The notes beneath the pieces are model-generated. The model was given only the letters and a program-made list of their open reading frames with translations. It was not told the origin of the DNA and made no database searches. A program made the translations under genes and the position numbers. Below are positions 23,528 to 34,464 of a stretch of DNA of 64,000 nt, piece after piece. The stretch comes from Cepaea nemoralis (Eukaryota; Mollusca; Gastropoda; Stylommatophora; Helicidae). Location of the stretch: assembly GCA_014155875.1 (NCBI GenBank), contig JACEFZ010011669.1:1-64000 (forward strand). Direction: 5' to 3'. Within the stretch, counting starts at the first letter, position 1. Every line of letters starts with the position of its first letter.

Positions 23528-26314
23528 ATGTGCCAGTATTGTCATCTGACACACGAACAGTACGCGATGTGTGACAAATCACCAAATTATCCACATCATC
23601 TCCAAATGATAGTGGAAAAACAAAAGAACAAAAGGAACGCATATCAGAGAGCGGTTACATGTTATTTTTGTTCGAGCTTTGGCCACTATTCAGCACGCTG
23701 TGATGGGCGAAAGATGATGAAGCAGGCTAATGCCGCATTAATAGACACATCCTCAGATGAAGAAATTGAACAACAGAACGAATGCGACATCCAGAATGAA
23801 AGTGCGAGTGAGTTAGGTAATGCAGTAGAAATCATTAACACCATCACTGATAACACATGTAACACCTGCAGAAAATTTCAGCTTGATACAACTTTGTTAT
23901 GCGGCCACACAATCCCAGTTTCTAACGAAATGGCCAATGCAGCCTTAACATCAACAGGAAAGTTAAAGTTTGCGACAGGTTTTGTTAATAACAAACAATG
24001 TACATTAATACGCGATTCCGGGGCGACTCTTTGTGGAATTAAGAGAACATTAGTTAATGACAAAGACTACACACACAAATACGTAACGTGTCGCACATTC
24101 GCAGGCACTATCGAAAGATACCCCCTAGCACTTGCCGAAATTCGGACACCTTTTATATCAGGACAAGTGCTATGCGCAGTACTAGAATATCCTGCCGCTG
24201 AAATCATCCTTGGGAATCTTCCCAACATAAGATCTTGCTCTGAAAAAGAAATCAGAGAATGGGAACTGAAAAACTGTATCCAAAAACTGAACAGTGGTTC
24301 TAAAATGAAAAACCACGCGTGCTTGTCTCAAACTGCCAAAAGCACAAGGGAGACAACCGATGACGGAATTCGAAACGAATTCACAGAGGTGCAGAATACA
24401 GGGGCGGTTGAATCTTTCAATGATACCATCAAATTAACACCTCGAACTGAGGACGCCATCGATCCACAAAATATTGAGCCTGTAAATGTGCAACAACACA
24501 CACAATACGCTAATATAGTAACAAGACAAATGACACACAAAACCCACAATGACCAACTTCAGGAGTCGCTACAAATCATTTCACCTAATATTACCACCAC
24601 CGATTTTATAGAAGAACAAAAAGCAGATCCAACCCTTTCGCAATACTTTCGACTAGTAGGATTAAAGCCAAAATTGACGAAAAACGCTTCTTGGACATTT
24701 AGACTAAATAACAATATTCTAACTAGATTATATACCAGAGATCAAACCACGATACAGCAAGTGGTTCTACCTCAATCACATCGTGAGAAAGTGCTACATA
24801 TAGCCCATGACTCACCTTTCGGAGGTCATATGGGTTATGAAAAAACCAGGGCCAGAGTCCTGAGCCAATTTTATTGGCCTAAATTTTGCCAAGACATAAA
24901 AACCCATTGTAAATCATGTGATACCTGTCAGAAACTAATCAAAAAAGGAAAAAACCCTACGGCAGAAATTCAATCAACCACAACTGCCTCGAGACCATTT
25001 CAAATCGTGGCGGTTGATTTAGTAGGTCCTTTGAACCACATCTCAAACAAAGGAAATAGATACATTTTTACACTCGTGGATTTGTGTTCAAGGTGGGCAG
25101 AAATGATTCCATTAAAATCTATCTCCTCTAAGGATGTGACGGACGTATTATTACAGATATTCTCCCGTTTTGGCTTTCCGGAGAAGATAATATCGGATAG
25201 AGGAACGCAATTCATATCTAATGCCACCCAATCGGTAACTAAGTTACTAGGCATAAAACAATATTTTACAAGTCCCTATCGACCGGCCGCAAATGGAATT
25301 TGCGAAAAATTGAATGGGGACCTAAAACATATGTTATCCAAAGTGACAGCTGAAAATCCAGCCGATTGGGATATACTTCTCCCAACGGTGCTGTTCGCAT
25401 GCAGAGAAGTCCCACAATCAAGCACGGGGTTCTCTCTGTTTGAATTGATATATGGAGCGAACCCAAGAGGACCTCTCACTATTTACAAAGATATAATATC
25501 ACAACCCGTAAACACCCAATTACCAGTTTCCACCTATGATTTGGTCACTGACACCAGAGACAAAATCATTAGATACTGTATACTGGCCAGAACATCATTA
25601 CAGGAGAAAGGTTTTAGGTACAGGCAGTACGCCAACAAAGGGGCAAAAACGATTGTATTACAACCAAATCAAGATATTTTACTATTACTACCTGACAAGA
25701 GAGATTTACTATCAACCTCTTGGCAGGGACCATTTAAAGTTGTAAGAAGGATTTCGGAAGTTGACTACGAAGTTTCTTTGAATGGAAAGTTGAAAATATT
25801 CCATGTAAATATGTTAAAACCGTACTATTCTAGAAATGACAGTGACACAAACAAGCAGACGCAGATAACAGATGACAATAACCAGACCGACAAAAAGGAC
25901 AACGAAAACGAAACGACAATTACCCGACTGAATGACACCTCAACAAACGAAGATCTAAACGAAGCATCATTAACGACTCATTCTTGTGACAACGAAGACG
26001 ACGAAAACATATTCACAGTACCGACAATATGGGATAACGACAAGTACGACCAATTTAACGACACATTGGCAACTATTAGTCTCGACGACGACGACAATGA
26101 CATTGAAGACAATCTACAAACACTAGCGTCAGTAATAAATCAGACGGATGTAGACAATACGGAAATTCCAGTACCAATTATGAACGACGACAGTACGATG
26201 AAGGACATACAAATCTCTGACACTTTGACAGAAAGCAGCGACAAGACATTTTGTCTCTTCTTAACGACTATAAAACTATCTTCTCAAACAAACCTGGACA
26301 GACGGACAAAATAA
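23528..26314 (+). CDS. Zinc knuckle, protease and integrase
   Basis: One 928-residue frame. Residues 1-60 hold two cysteine clusters including a CCHC knuckle (CYFCSSFGHYSARC). A retropepsin motif RDSGATLCGI lies near residue 162. The integrase has its HHCC module (HIAHDSPFGGHMGYEK ... CKSCDTCQ) at about residues 423-468. The DDE residues are in AVDLVGPL (about 496), ISDRGTQF (about 556) and NGICEKLNG (about 592). A GPF-type module (WQGPFKVVRRI) follows. An Asn/Asp-rich linker of about 150 residues ends the frame. There is no RT between protease and integrase, the unusual point. It overlaps the RT frame, which is -1 relative to it. Confidence 0.93.
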   Translation: MCQYCHLTHEQYAMCDKSPNYPHHLQMIVEKQKNKRNAYQRAVTCYFCSSFGHYSARCDGRKMMKQANAALIDTSSDEEIEQQNECDIQNESASELGNAVEIINTITDNTCNTCRKFQLDTTLLCGHTIPVSNEMANAALTSTGKLKFATGFVNNKQCTLIRDSGATLCGIKRTLVNDKDYTHKYVTCRTFAGTIERYPLALAEIRTPFISGQVLCAVLEYPAAEIILGNLPNIRSCSEKEIREWELKNCIQKLNSGSKMKNHACLSQTAKSTRETTDDGIRNEFTEVQNTGAVESFNDTIKLTPRTEDAIDPQNIEPVNVQQHTQYANIVTRQMTHKTHNDQLQESLQIISPNITTTDFIEEQKADPTLSQYFRLVGLKPKLTKNASWTFRLNNNILTRLYTRDQTTIQQVVLPQSHREKVLHIAHDSPFGGHMGYEKTRARVLSQFYWPKFCQDIKTHCKSCDTCQKLIKKGKNPTAEIQSTTTASRPFQIVAVDLVGPLNHISNKGNRYIFTLVDLCSRWAEMIPLKSISSKDVTDVLLQIFSRFGFPEKIISDRGTQFISNATQSVTKLLGIKQYFTSPYRPAANGICEKLNGDLKHMLSKVTAENPADWDILLPTVLFACREVPQSSTGFSLFELIYGANPRGPLTIYKDIISQPVNTQLPVSTYDLVTDTRDKIIRYCILARTSLQEKGFRYRQYANKGAKTIVLQPNQDILLLLPDKRDLLSTSWQGPFKVVRRISEVDYEVSLNGKLKIFHVNMLKPYYSRNDSDTNKQTQITDDNNQTDKKDNENETTITRLNDTSTNEDLNEASLTTHSCDNEDDENIFTVPTIWDNDKYDQFNDTLATISLDDDDNDIEDNLQTLASVINQTDVDNTEIPVPIMNDDSTMKDIQISDTLTESSDKTFCLFLTTIKLSSQTNLDRRTK

Positions 26315-27612
26315 CACATTCAATTGTGTTGACAGATCTAACACCTATCAAATGTAGACCATATTCAATTCCTTTACATTATAGGGCAAATTTAGATAAA
26401 GAAATTTTGGACTTAGAAAAAAATATAATAATACAGAAATCTGTGTCCCAGTACTCTTCGCCAATTGTCCTGGTGAAAAAGAAGGACCAAACTATTCGTT
26501 TATGCATAGATTACAGAAAATTAAATACTATAATCACGACAGATGCTGAGCCAATGAACAGCTGTGAAGACCTCATTTTGAATATGTCTCAATCATCCTT
26601 ATTTTCTAAGCTTGATTTAGCTAAAGGTTACTGGCAAGTACCACTAGCTCCCTCTTCAAGGCATATAACAGCATTTGCTACACCACTTGGGCTGTACGAA
26701 TGGAGATATCTTCCATTTGGTCTCAAAAACGCTCCCGCCACATTCGTCAGGTTAACTAGACTGTTATTGCACGGCATCAAGGACGTGCAATCATATATTG
26801 ATGACATATGTATCCATTCTTCAGACATGACTTCTCACTTACTTACACTCCAACAAGTCTTTAATCAAATTCTTCTTTTTGGACTTACTATCAAACCTTC
26901 CAAGGTTGAAATAGGCTATAAAGAGATAGACTTCCTAGGTCATAGGATTTCCGAAGGCAAACTATTGACAGATGATAGAATCATATCAAAAATTCTCAAC
27001 CTAGAAGTTCCAACTACAAAGAAACAGGTTAGAAGCCTGTTAGGTCTAATAAACTATTATGCCAAGTTTATACCAAACTGGGCGGAACTCACATCAGTTT
27101 TTTCTAATCTGTTGACAAAAGATCATCCAGAAAAATTGTGTAAGAGTATCCACTTAGAGGATGTAATGTGCAAATTGAAATCAATTTTTTCTAACCCACC
27201 CGTATTAAGATTACCAAACATAGATATACCTTTTATTCTGACCACAGATTCGAGTGCTATCGCAATTGGAGGATGCCTGATGCAAGAATATCAAGGCATA
27301 AGACATCCAATACTCTATGTCAGCCGCAAGCTTAAAAAGGCAGAGATCCATTATTCCACAGTTGAGTTGGAGGCATTAAGTCTACTTTTTTGTATGCGTC
27401 GTTTATCTAAGTTGCTCTTAGGTTCGCATTTTGTTGTTTTAACCGATAATTCGCCACTGCTGGTACTTAAGCAAGGTGTGCCAAAGAATCATCGATTATC
27501 AAGATGGTGTCTTCTTCTTCAAGATTTCGACTTTGAAATCCGCCACATCAAAGGTACTGATAATATTATTGCTGACATATTATCACGGCAAACTAATGAA
27601 CCAGCAGACTAA
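26221..27612 (+). CDS. Reverse transcriptase and RNase H
   Basis: The frame is open from 26221, after a TGA at 26218-26220, and overlaps the integrase frame by 94 bases in the -1 register. No ATG starts it, so translation by -1 ribosomal frameshifting is likely. RT signatures: SSPIVLVKKKDQTIRLCIDY, SKLDLAKGYWQVPL, LPFGLKNAPATF and the catalytic YIDDICIH (26797-26820). RNase H follows with LTTDSSAIAIGGCLMQ, YSTVELEALSL and LTDNSPLLVL. The domains look intact. It copies element RNA into DNA. Confidence 0.92.
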   Translation, partial: HFDRKQRQDILSLLNDYKTIFSNKPGQTDKITHSIVLTDLTPIKCRPYSIPLHYRANLDKEILDLEKNIIIQKSVSQYSSPIVLVKKKDQTIRLCIDYRKLNTIITTDAEPMNSCEDLILNMSQSSLFSKLDLAKGYWQVPLAPSSRHITAFATPLGLYEWRYLPFGLKNAPATFVRLTRLLLHGIKDVQSYIDDICIHSSDMTSHLLTLQQVFNQILLFGLTIKPSKVEIGYKEIDFLGHRISEGKLLTDDRIISKILNLEVPTTKKQVRSLLGLINYYAKFIPNWAELTSVFSNLLTKDHPEKLCKSIHLEDVMCKLKSIFSNPPVLRLPNIDIPFILTTDSSAIAIGGCLMQEYQGIRHPILYVSRKLKKAEIHYSTVELEALSLLFCMRRLSKLLLGSHFVVLTDNSPLLVLKQGVPKNHRLSRWCLLLQDFDFEIRHIKGTDNIIADILSRQTNEPAD

Positions 27613-29174
27613 CACTAGGCACATTAATCATTCGCCATATAATAAGCTGTGATATTTTAGTCTGTTGCATAGAACAGTGTACCGCTACACCTACCATAGA
27701 ACAGTGTACCTCTACACCTACTATAGAACTTTCATCCAGAAGTATCAACGCCCAAATGAATAATCTACTTATAACACTCACGAACATGAAACTTTGAGAA
27801 CCCTATATTGCATTAAGCCATATTACCAATTGCCAAGGCTTGAAAGACAATCCGAGCGATATATAATATCTGTGAAGTGATTTCAACCAGTGAACTGACA
27901 GTCATTGTGTAAAGATTAAGAACACTGCATACTCACTATTGCTAAGAAAACTTCGCAAACAGCCGGAATAGAACTACGTCGATTACAACATGCAAGGGAC
28001 AGCTATATGGATGGCACGACACACGGACAACAGGAGGACAACACACACATCGTCGTTGGAATTAGTTAATTAATTTACTATTAGTTAATATGTATTACAC
28101 TTGTAATTAATTATATATATAAAATATGTCAACCTGTAACTTGTATATTTTCTACCATAATATTACAAGTATTTTCACTCATAGGTGAAATATTCGTCCT
28201 ATACAATTTTTCTATTTAAGTTATAAACCATTTTTTGATTACACGTACAAAAAATACTTGTTACCTTAAAGGGAACATATCGCCTAATCCGTTTTTTCTA
28301 AGGGCAGTAAGACTTACCTTAACTTTATTTGTATATTTTAACATAATACTATTTTGTATGAAAGATGTATGAATGACAGAGTGAATGAATTAAATGACAG
28401 AGCGATATACTGAGCGGACAAATTGTACGCAAAACGTATGTATTTTAATTTGTCTGCGTCTTTCATGTAAAAATGTATTACCTGTCTCAATTGTTGATAC
28501 ATGTTTAGTATTGAATACACTACATCTAAGCGCCACTGTTTGGAATGCCCCGATCATGCATTACACAGATTGGGTAATTCATTACAAAGGATATCCCAAC
28601 TCGTGACGCTTGGAAGTAAACCACACAGTGAGCACACACTTTATACAAACTCAAAACTGAACACTAACAATTAAAATACAGTCACTTTATTAGAAACAGC
28701 AACATATCAGTCAATACACTAACAAACCAACAGGAACACACGTAGTCAGATGTGATAAAACAACAGCATAACTACATATTCAGCAATATACAACATATGG
28801 AAGTAAAAATGTATCGAAATACACATGCAAGACAAGATTTGCAAGTGTACTTAAATAGCCAAGACATTTGTCTTGTTAAAACTCTCTTACACAGAGTTTT
28901 ATATATCTTGGTATCATATGGATACTTGAGAAGGGCGCGGTTGTAAAAACAACTGGGAACGTCACGGAACTTCGGTCAGATAAGCATGTTTAAGAACATA
29001 GAAGAGAGAGACCTCTTCAGCAATCATCTTGAAGTGGTGTATGGGAGAATACATGAGTTGTTGATGCAGATGTGTAGGTTGCCAAGTTACTATCCACCAA
29101 ACTACAGACACCGACTTTATGTGATCCTGTGACAGAATTAGTACAGAACTAATTACCATATAATAACCCATCAA
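27613..29174 (+). other. 3' internal region of LTR element
   Basis: 1.56 kb between RNase H and the polypurine tract with only short open frames of no recognisable kind. A 37-bp direct duplication with GAACAGTGTACC and CTACACCTAC lies near 27670-27725. No env-like protein is seen. Confidence 0.6.
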
Positions 29175-29194
29175 AGCAGGGGGAGGGGGACTCC
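29175..29194 (+). promoter_or_regulatory. Polypurine tract
   Basis: AGCAGGGGGAGGGGGA (29175-29190) lies four bases before the TG of the 3' LTR and would prime plus-strand DNA synthesis. Confidence 0.85.
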
Positions 29195-29737
29195 TGTCAC
29201 AGCCTCACATAAGGGCGGTACCAACATAAAAGTAAGAGAGACTAGAGAAGGGATATAACTCCAGCTAAAGGGAAAGAACCGAGTCACTCGAAGGCTCGAA
29301 TAATCCAGAGCCTTCTCAAAGGACCGGTCAGTGTGTCCACAGCCCCGTGGACACCAATGGGGCCCGCCGATTGCGGGGTCCACGAGAAACTCAGAGAGAG
29401 TTACCACCCGTGTCGGATTGCGACACATGTGGAAAGGCAGACACGGACTGGACATCGAGGAAGCAACAGGGCTTACCTTAAGGGGGACTTGATAGTTTAG
29501 ACCCAAGTGTATTTAGGGGTCTTATGCATATGTTAGATAGCTGATAGAGTTGTTGTAATAATCATGTTTATTGTAAACTCCTGTGATACGCAACTTGCAG
29601 ATTGCTGGCTTGCGAAAACTCTCTTCGCCAGCTTACTGTAACATAATAATAATAAATGATGTTAGATTGCATATGAACGGAGTTTGTTGCCTGTATGAGC
29701 CCGAGTTTCATTCCCCTAGAGATCTAGGACGGTGACA
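29195..29737 (+). repeat. 3' LTR
   Basis: 543 bp from TGTCACAGCC to GACGGTGACA. It is followed by AATAT, which also precedes the 5' LTR (20896-20900). Near-identical to the 5' LTR. Confidence 0.96.
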
Positions 29738-30257
29738 AATATCCACTGCTGTAAATATCATTCAGCATTTTTGTTAATATATCTACTCCAAATTCTCCTA
29801 ATACTTCTAATTCTTCTATTGTGATTTCATCTGGTCCAGCTGTTTTTCCATTCTTCATATGTTTCATAGCATCAGCGACTTCTTCTTTTAGAATAGGTGG
29901 ACCTTCTAAGTTACTTTCTTCTGTTAATTCTTCCCTTTCCCCATCATATAATTCTCTTATATACTCATTCCACCTCTTCATTACAGCACCTTCCTCCAAT
30001 AATATATTTCCTGTTTTTGATTTCAAACACCCTGTATTTATTCTTATTTTTCTTCCCGTGAGCTCACTGATTTGTCTGTGCATATTTTTTGTATCTTTAA
30101 TGGCATTTAATTCAATTTTTTTGCACTGCTCATTTAACCAACTTTCTTTTGCCTTCCAACATTTATCTTTTATTTCTTTATTTATCTTAGCGTATTCTTG
30201 CTTGTCATTTTTACTCTGTTTTCTTTTGTCCATCAGCATTAAGATTTCTTCATTCAT
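29738..30257 (-). pseudogene. Linker and start of RT, family E LINE
   Basis: Open piece with WLNEQCKKIELNAIKDTKN, then PPILKEEVADAMKHMKNGKT and AGPDEITIEELE, the region leading into RT motif 1 of LINEs. It reaches the LTR element border in frame with 20884 on the other side. Confidence 0.88.
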
Positions 30258-30778
30258 CCATTTTTTCTAAGCTATTTGACTTCTCTCCGGTAATATTTCT
30301 TTGCTAGTTTGATGAATGGAGTCCCTTAACATTTCCCATTGTTCATTTATACTCTGTATTTTAGCTATTGCATTGTACCTATTTTTCACAGTCACTATGT
30401 ATTGTTCTTGAATTTCTTTATCTACTTTCAGAACCTCTTTATTAAGTCTCATGTTCCTAACCATTTATTTCCCTCTCTTTAATCTTACTTTTATTTGTCC
30501 ACATAGTGGTACATGATTACTATTACAGTCGGGCCAGGCATTGTCATCTAAATCTTTTATTAGTTAGTATGTAGTCAATTTGGTTGCGTATTTTCTGATC
30601 AGGGCTTTTCCATGTGTATAGTCGTCTTTTATAGGTGTTTAAACCATGTGTTTCCAATTATCATGTCATTGATATTTGCCCATTCTATTAGCTTTTCCCC
30701 TCTTTCATTTCTTGTACCTAAACCATAATTCCCCACTACATCCTCCATTTTCCCCTTTCCTACTTTTGCATTAAAATC

Positions 30779-31423
30779 TCAAAGTATTATTTTTATTTCC
30801 TGTGATCCAATTTGAGCCATCATCATTTCTATTTCGTTGTAAAAGTGTTGTATTTCTTCATCACTACTGCTTGTTGTTGGTGCATATACTTGTATAATAT
30901 TTATGTCTATTGGTTTGCCTTTGATTTTGACCAAAACAACTCTATCTGAAATACACCAGTATCCATTAAGTGACTTGGCTGTTTCTTCGTCAAATATTAT
31001 TCCTTCACCTTTTTCATGTGTATCCCCTCCAGAATAAATTATTGTGTGGTTGTCAGCTATAATTTTGCTCGATCCCTTCCATCTCATCTCACTAACGCCT
31101 AGTATATTCATTTTCATGCTACACATTTCTCTTAGAACATTGTTCAACTTTCCTAGCTCATTTAATGTCCTAACATTCCATGTTCCTACTCTAAATTTAT
31201 TTATTTTATTTATGATTTTGCCATCAGTAGCTGGATGACGGTCTGGTGTCACCTGTGGCTCATGACTGTCCCTACCGGACGAGGATGTCCTAATACAGCG
31301 ATTAACGTCATTCACTAACTCTGATATATGTTTTACCATGAAGTCTTGGGAAGATAATGTGGTGGTTTCCCCTTGACTTCCACATCCACATGGTGGTCTT
31401 TTACCTCTACCTTTGTCAGCCAT
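30779..31423 (-). pseudogene. N-terminus and endonuclease, family E LINE
   Basis: Starts with ATG at 31423. After about 70 residues it shows the AP endonuclease: FRVGTWNVRTLNELGKLNNV, ILGVSEMRWKGSSK (the catalytic E), then INIIQVYAPTTSSSDEEI. The frame ends before the GDFNAK box, which continues in other frames at lower coordinates. This is the most complete N-terminus of this LINE family in the window. Confidence 0.88.
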
Positions 31424-31610
31424 TTCCGACTGTCAGGACAAGTGAGTGCCCTGCTCTGCTCAGCTGCAGAGTTGTCCACTTATTCCGGTGGATACTCAGT
31501 CTCCAGAGCTGTGTTAGCCACATTGTGGTGTGTTTCCCATCCTCTACCGCGGGGAGGTGCAGTTGGGATTTTCCCTTCATAAAGTTATGGTCTATGACCA
31601 AAACTCTCCA

Positions 31611-32215
31611 GTACTATTTTTTTCTTTTTTTTTATGTAGTCGCCAGAACAATTTCAGTGACTTGTCAGTGCTTACTGTTTGACATACCTCTGCCCACTTT
31701 TAACTTTTAACCACCTTGACCAGTTTTTTTAAATAGCTTACTTTTGTGTGCATCTCTCTTTCTAAGTGCATGCAGGGACCAGGATGGGCAGCTCTGTTCT
31801 TCTTAGCATTTTGCCATTTCCTTACAGCACTATGCTTATCCATCCAGGCCTTCTCCACCTCAAAATTCCACCAAGGTGGCTGCTCCCAGCTTTTTTTCCT
31901 GCCCTGAAACTTTCTGCACTTGTCGCGTCTTATTTTACTCACATCTTGCCCTGTACTGTCATACTGGAAAGTCTTGACCGTTAACTTGTGCTGCCTGGTT
32001 CTGCCTTTCTCCACCAATATGCTGCAAGGGTGGTGGTCGCTGTCGTGTACCATAGGACACTCCATCTACACACTGTAGTGAGTGAAGGAGAAACCAGCGC
32101 CAGATCAATAGCACTGTCCTCATCACCTGGGCGGCTTGTTGTCCTGGTGACAAAGCCACTATTGATACAAACCAGGTCAATAGTTTCAAGTGCAGTCTCG
32201 AGCTCTTCCCCCTTT
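31611..32215 (-). mobile_element. CR1/Jockey-type LINE fragment (family F)
   Basis: On the minus strand two frames (31959-32189 region and 31700-32065) carry the end of an endonuclease. They include a segment on sites and tests for SRPGDEDSAIDL type and VHDSDHHPCSI, the SDH box. The linker before the RT follows (KKSWEQPPWWNFEVEKAW, AVRKWQNAKKNRAAHPG). Differs from the RTE-like families around it. Confidence 0.7.
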
Positions 32216-32355
32216 ATAACACACTATAACACAATGATGACACATCATCTACACACTATAACACAATGATGATACATCATCTACACACTATAACACAATG
32301 ATGATACATCATCTACACACTATAACACAATGATGACACATCATCTACACACTCT
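32216..32355. repeat. 32-bp minisatellite, left part
   Basis: About four units of ACACTATAACACAATGATGA plus CACATCATCTAC. The array resumes at 36232 on the other side of a LINE. Confidence 0.93.
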
Positions 32356-32370
32356 GTTGTTGTTTGTCCA

Positions 32371-34464
32371 TCAAGAATGATGATGACCATTAATTTCATC
32401 CAGTGGGGTTGAAGGTATGGAGCCGTGAGTTCTAAGATGGCTGATAAGGCCTATTTTGGCTCGAAATGTTCTTTGACAATGTGGACAAAGAATGCTTGAC
32501 GTTTCTAGAGGAGGATTTTCTGCAGTGGTTTTTCTGTTCTGTCTTTTCTTCACAGCTCTTGCAGTCCTGGTTGCCTCACAAGTGACTGCAGCCTTGCATA
32601 ATGATGCACGCCACGAATTTCGGTCTCTGGCTGCAGTCTCCCAGGTGTCATGATGAATTCCAAAAGCATTCAGTGAGATTTTCAGAGTGTCTTTAAAGTG
32701 TTTCCTCTGGCCACCTTGGGAGCGTTTACCACAACACAACTTGCCGTAACAAATTCGTTTAGGGAGCCTGTGATCTGGCATGCGAGTCAAGTGACCAGCC
32801 CAGCGAATCTGATTCTTCATTAGTAGAGTGTGGATACTGGGCATGGACGCTCTTTCTAGGACTTCAGTGTCTGGGATCTTGTCTTGCCATTTAATCTTCA
32901 GTAACTTCCTAAGGCAGACTGTGTGGAAGTGGTTTGATTTCCTAGCATGTTGCTGATAAACAGTCCAGGTTTCACAAGCATATAGTAGTGTGGATAATAC
33001 AACTGCTTTGTAGACTTTCAGCTTTGTTTGCAGGCTTATTCCAGTTCTGTCCCATACATTCTTGTACAGTCTGCCAAAGGTTGCGCTGGCCTTGGAGATT
33101 CTTGCATTCACTTCATCATCATATGTGGCAGCTTTTTTTTTTTTTTTTGGTGACACAGTGCTGCCAAGATAGGTGAATTTGCCCACAACACTTAGACTAT
33201 GACCATTCACTTTGATATTCGGCACAGTGTGATTATTCCCTGGTGCTGGCTGGTACATAACTACAGTCTTCTCCAAATTGATATTGAGCCCAAAGTTGGC
33301 ACAGGCATGTGAGAAAGCTGAAACAATATGTTGCATGTCCGCCTCTGAATTGGCGTATAGAGCACAATCATCAGCAAACAGCAGCTCTCTGACGGTGTCG
33401 CTGTTAATTTTGGTTTTAGCTTTCAGCCTTCTGAGATTGAATAACTTTCCATCCATGCGGTAGTTGATGTCTATTCCAATGTCGTTGTTCTCGAAGGCAT
33501 TCATCAACATGGCTGAAAACATGAGGCTGAACAGTGTTGGTGCCAGGACACATCCTTGCTTCACTCCATTGGTGACAGGAAAGGGTTCAGACAGTTCACC
33601 ATTTTCCTGTACTCTTGCCTGCATGCCGTCATGAAATAGCCGCACTATTTGGACAAACTTTCGTGGACAGCCATATTTGGCCATAATCTTCCACAGTCCT
33701 TCTCTGCTGACTGTATCAAAAGCCTTGGTAAGGTCAATGAAAGTGGAGAACATTTCGCAGTTCTGTTCCTGACATTTCTCTTGCAGCTGCCTTGCAGAGA
33801 AAATCATGTCAACAGTTCCACGTTCTTTTCTGAAGCCACATTGACTCTCAGGAAGAAGACCTTGATCGAGATGGGCTGTGAGGCGATTGAGAAGAATTTT
33901 GGAGAGTATCTTCCCTGCAATTGAAAGCAAAAAGATTCCTCGGTGGTTGTCACAGGATTGGCGGTTTCCTTTACATTTGTAACGGTGGACTATTGACGCG
34001 TCCTTGAAATCTTGTGGCATCGTCTCGTTCACCCATATGTTTGTAAAGACTTGGTGAAGCTGCTCTATTAGGACCGGCCCACCTGCCTTGTATATCTCTG
34101 CTGGAATGGAGTCAGGACCAGGTGCCTTGCCGCTGGAGAGTTGCTGGATGGCTTTGTTTTCTTCCACTATGGTTGGCAGGTCACCAAGTGTCTCATTGGT
34201 GGGAACTTGAGGAAGGCAGTTGATGGTTTCATCATCGAAGAAGGAAGTTGCATTTAAGATTTTGCTGAAATGCTCTGCCCAGCGTTGAAGGATTTCTTTC
34301 TTATCGGTGACCAATGTTCCCCCATCTGCACTGAGGAGGGGAACTATGCCTGGTGATGTAGGACCATAGACCGCTTTCAGTGAGTCATAGAAGTTTTTCA
34401 TATCATGTCTGTCAGAAAAGCCCTGAATTTCATCAGCTTTGCTGCTCAGCCAGGAGTCTCGCAT
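32371..34464 (-). CDS. LINE reverse transcriptase with C2H2 finger
   Basis: 697 residues open. Early RT: QLSSGKAPGPDSIPAEIYK; then GNRQSCDNHRGIFLLSIAGK, LPESQCGFRKERGTVDMIF, STFIDLTKAFDTVSREGLW, NGVKQGCVLAPTLFSLMF and the catalytic LLFADDCALYANS. The thumb region follows, then LLYACETWTVY and GHLTRMPDHRLPKRI. At about residues 660-680 sits a perfect C2H2 zinc finger (CPHCQRTFRAKIGLISHLRTH less its last residue fits the pattern C-x2-C-x12-H-x3-H). The RT looks catalytically intact; the damage lies upstream. The finger probably binds target DNA or element RNA; that is inference. Confidence 0.93.
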   Translation of the reverse strand: MRDSWLSSKADEIQGFSDRHDMKNFYDSLKAVYGPTSPGIVPLLSADGGTLVTDKKEILQRWAEHFSKILNATSFFDDETINCLPQVPTNETLGDLPTIVEENKAIQQLSSGKAPGPDSIPAEIYKAGGPVLIEQLHQVFTNIWVNETMPQDFKDASIVHRYKCKGNRQSCDNHRGIFLLSIAGKILSKILLNRLTAHLDQGLLPESQCGFRKERGTVDMIFSARQLQEKCQEQNCEMFSTFIDLTKAFDTVSREGLWKIMAKYGCPRKFVQIVRLFHDGMQARVQENGELSEPFPVTNGVKQGCVLAPTLFSLMFSAMLMNAFENNDIGIDINYRMDGKLFNLRRLKAKTKINSDTVRELLFADDCALYANSEADMQHIVSAFSHACANFGLNINLEKTVVMYQPAPGNNHTVPNIKVNGHSLSVVGKFTYLGSTVSPKKKKKAATYDDEVNARISKASATFGRLYKNVWDRTGISLQTKLKVYKAVVLSTLLYACETWTVYQQHARKSNHFHTVCLRKLLKIKWQDKIPDTEVLERASMPSIHTLLMKNQIRWAGHLTRMPDHRLPKRICYGKLCCGKRSQGGQRKHFKDTLKISLNAFGIHHDTWETAARDRNSWRASLCKAAVTCEATRTARAVKKRQNRKTTAENPPLETSSILCPHCQRTFRAKIGLISHLRTHGSIPSTPLDEINGHHHS

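Larger units (their letters stand above)
20901..29737 (+). mobile_element. Gmr1-like Ty3/gypsy LTR retrotransposon
   Basis: A complete LTR element with TGTCAC...GTGACA ends, two LTRs of 543 bp (once a 462-bp insertion is discounted), a primer-binding site, a polypurine tract and a 5-bp target duplication AATAT. Internal order is Gag, protease, integrase, RT, RNase H. Gypsy-type integrase and RT sequences in this copia-like order define the Gmr1-like group (first named from Atlantic cod and described in deuterostomes). It sits inside an RTE-like LINE, in the 20 kb intron of the RLR gene. Confidence 0.93.
29738..31610 (-). mobile_element. RTE-like LINE, 5' half (family E)
   Basis: The 5' half of the LINE continued at 19555-20900. 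It carries the start of the polyprotein, the endonuclease and the linker to the RT. The protein frame is broken near 30450-30780. The 5' border is approximate, where similarity to LINE coding sequence gives way to another LINE fragment. Confidence 0.9.
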
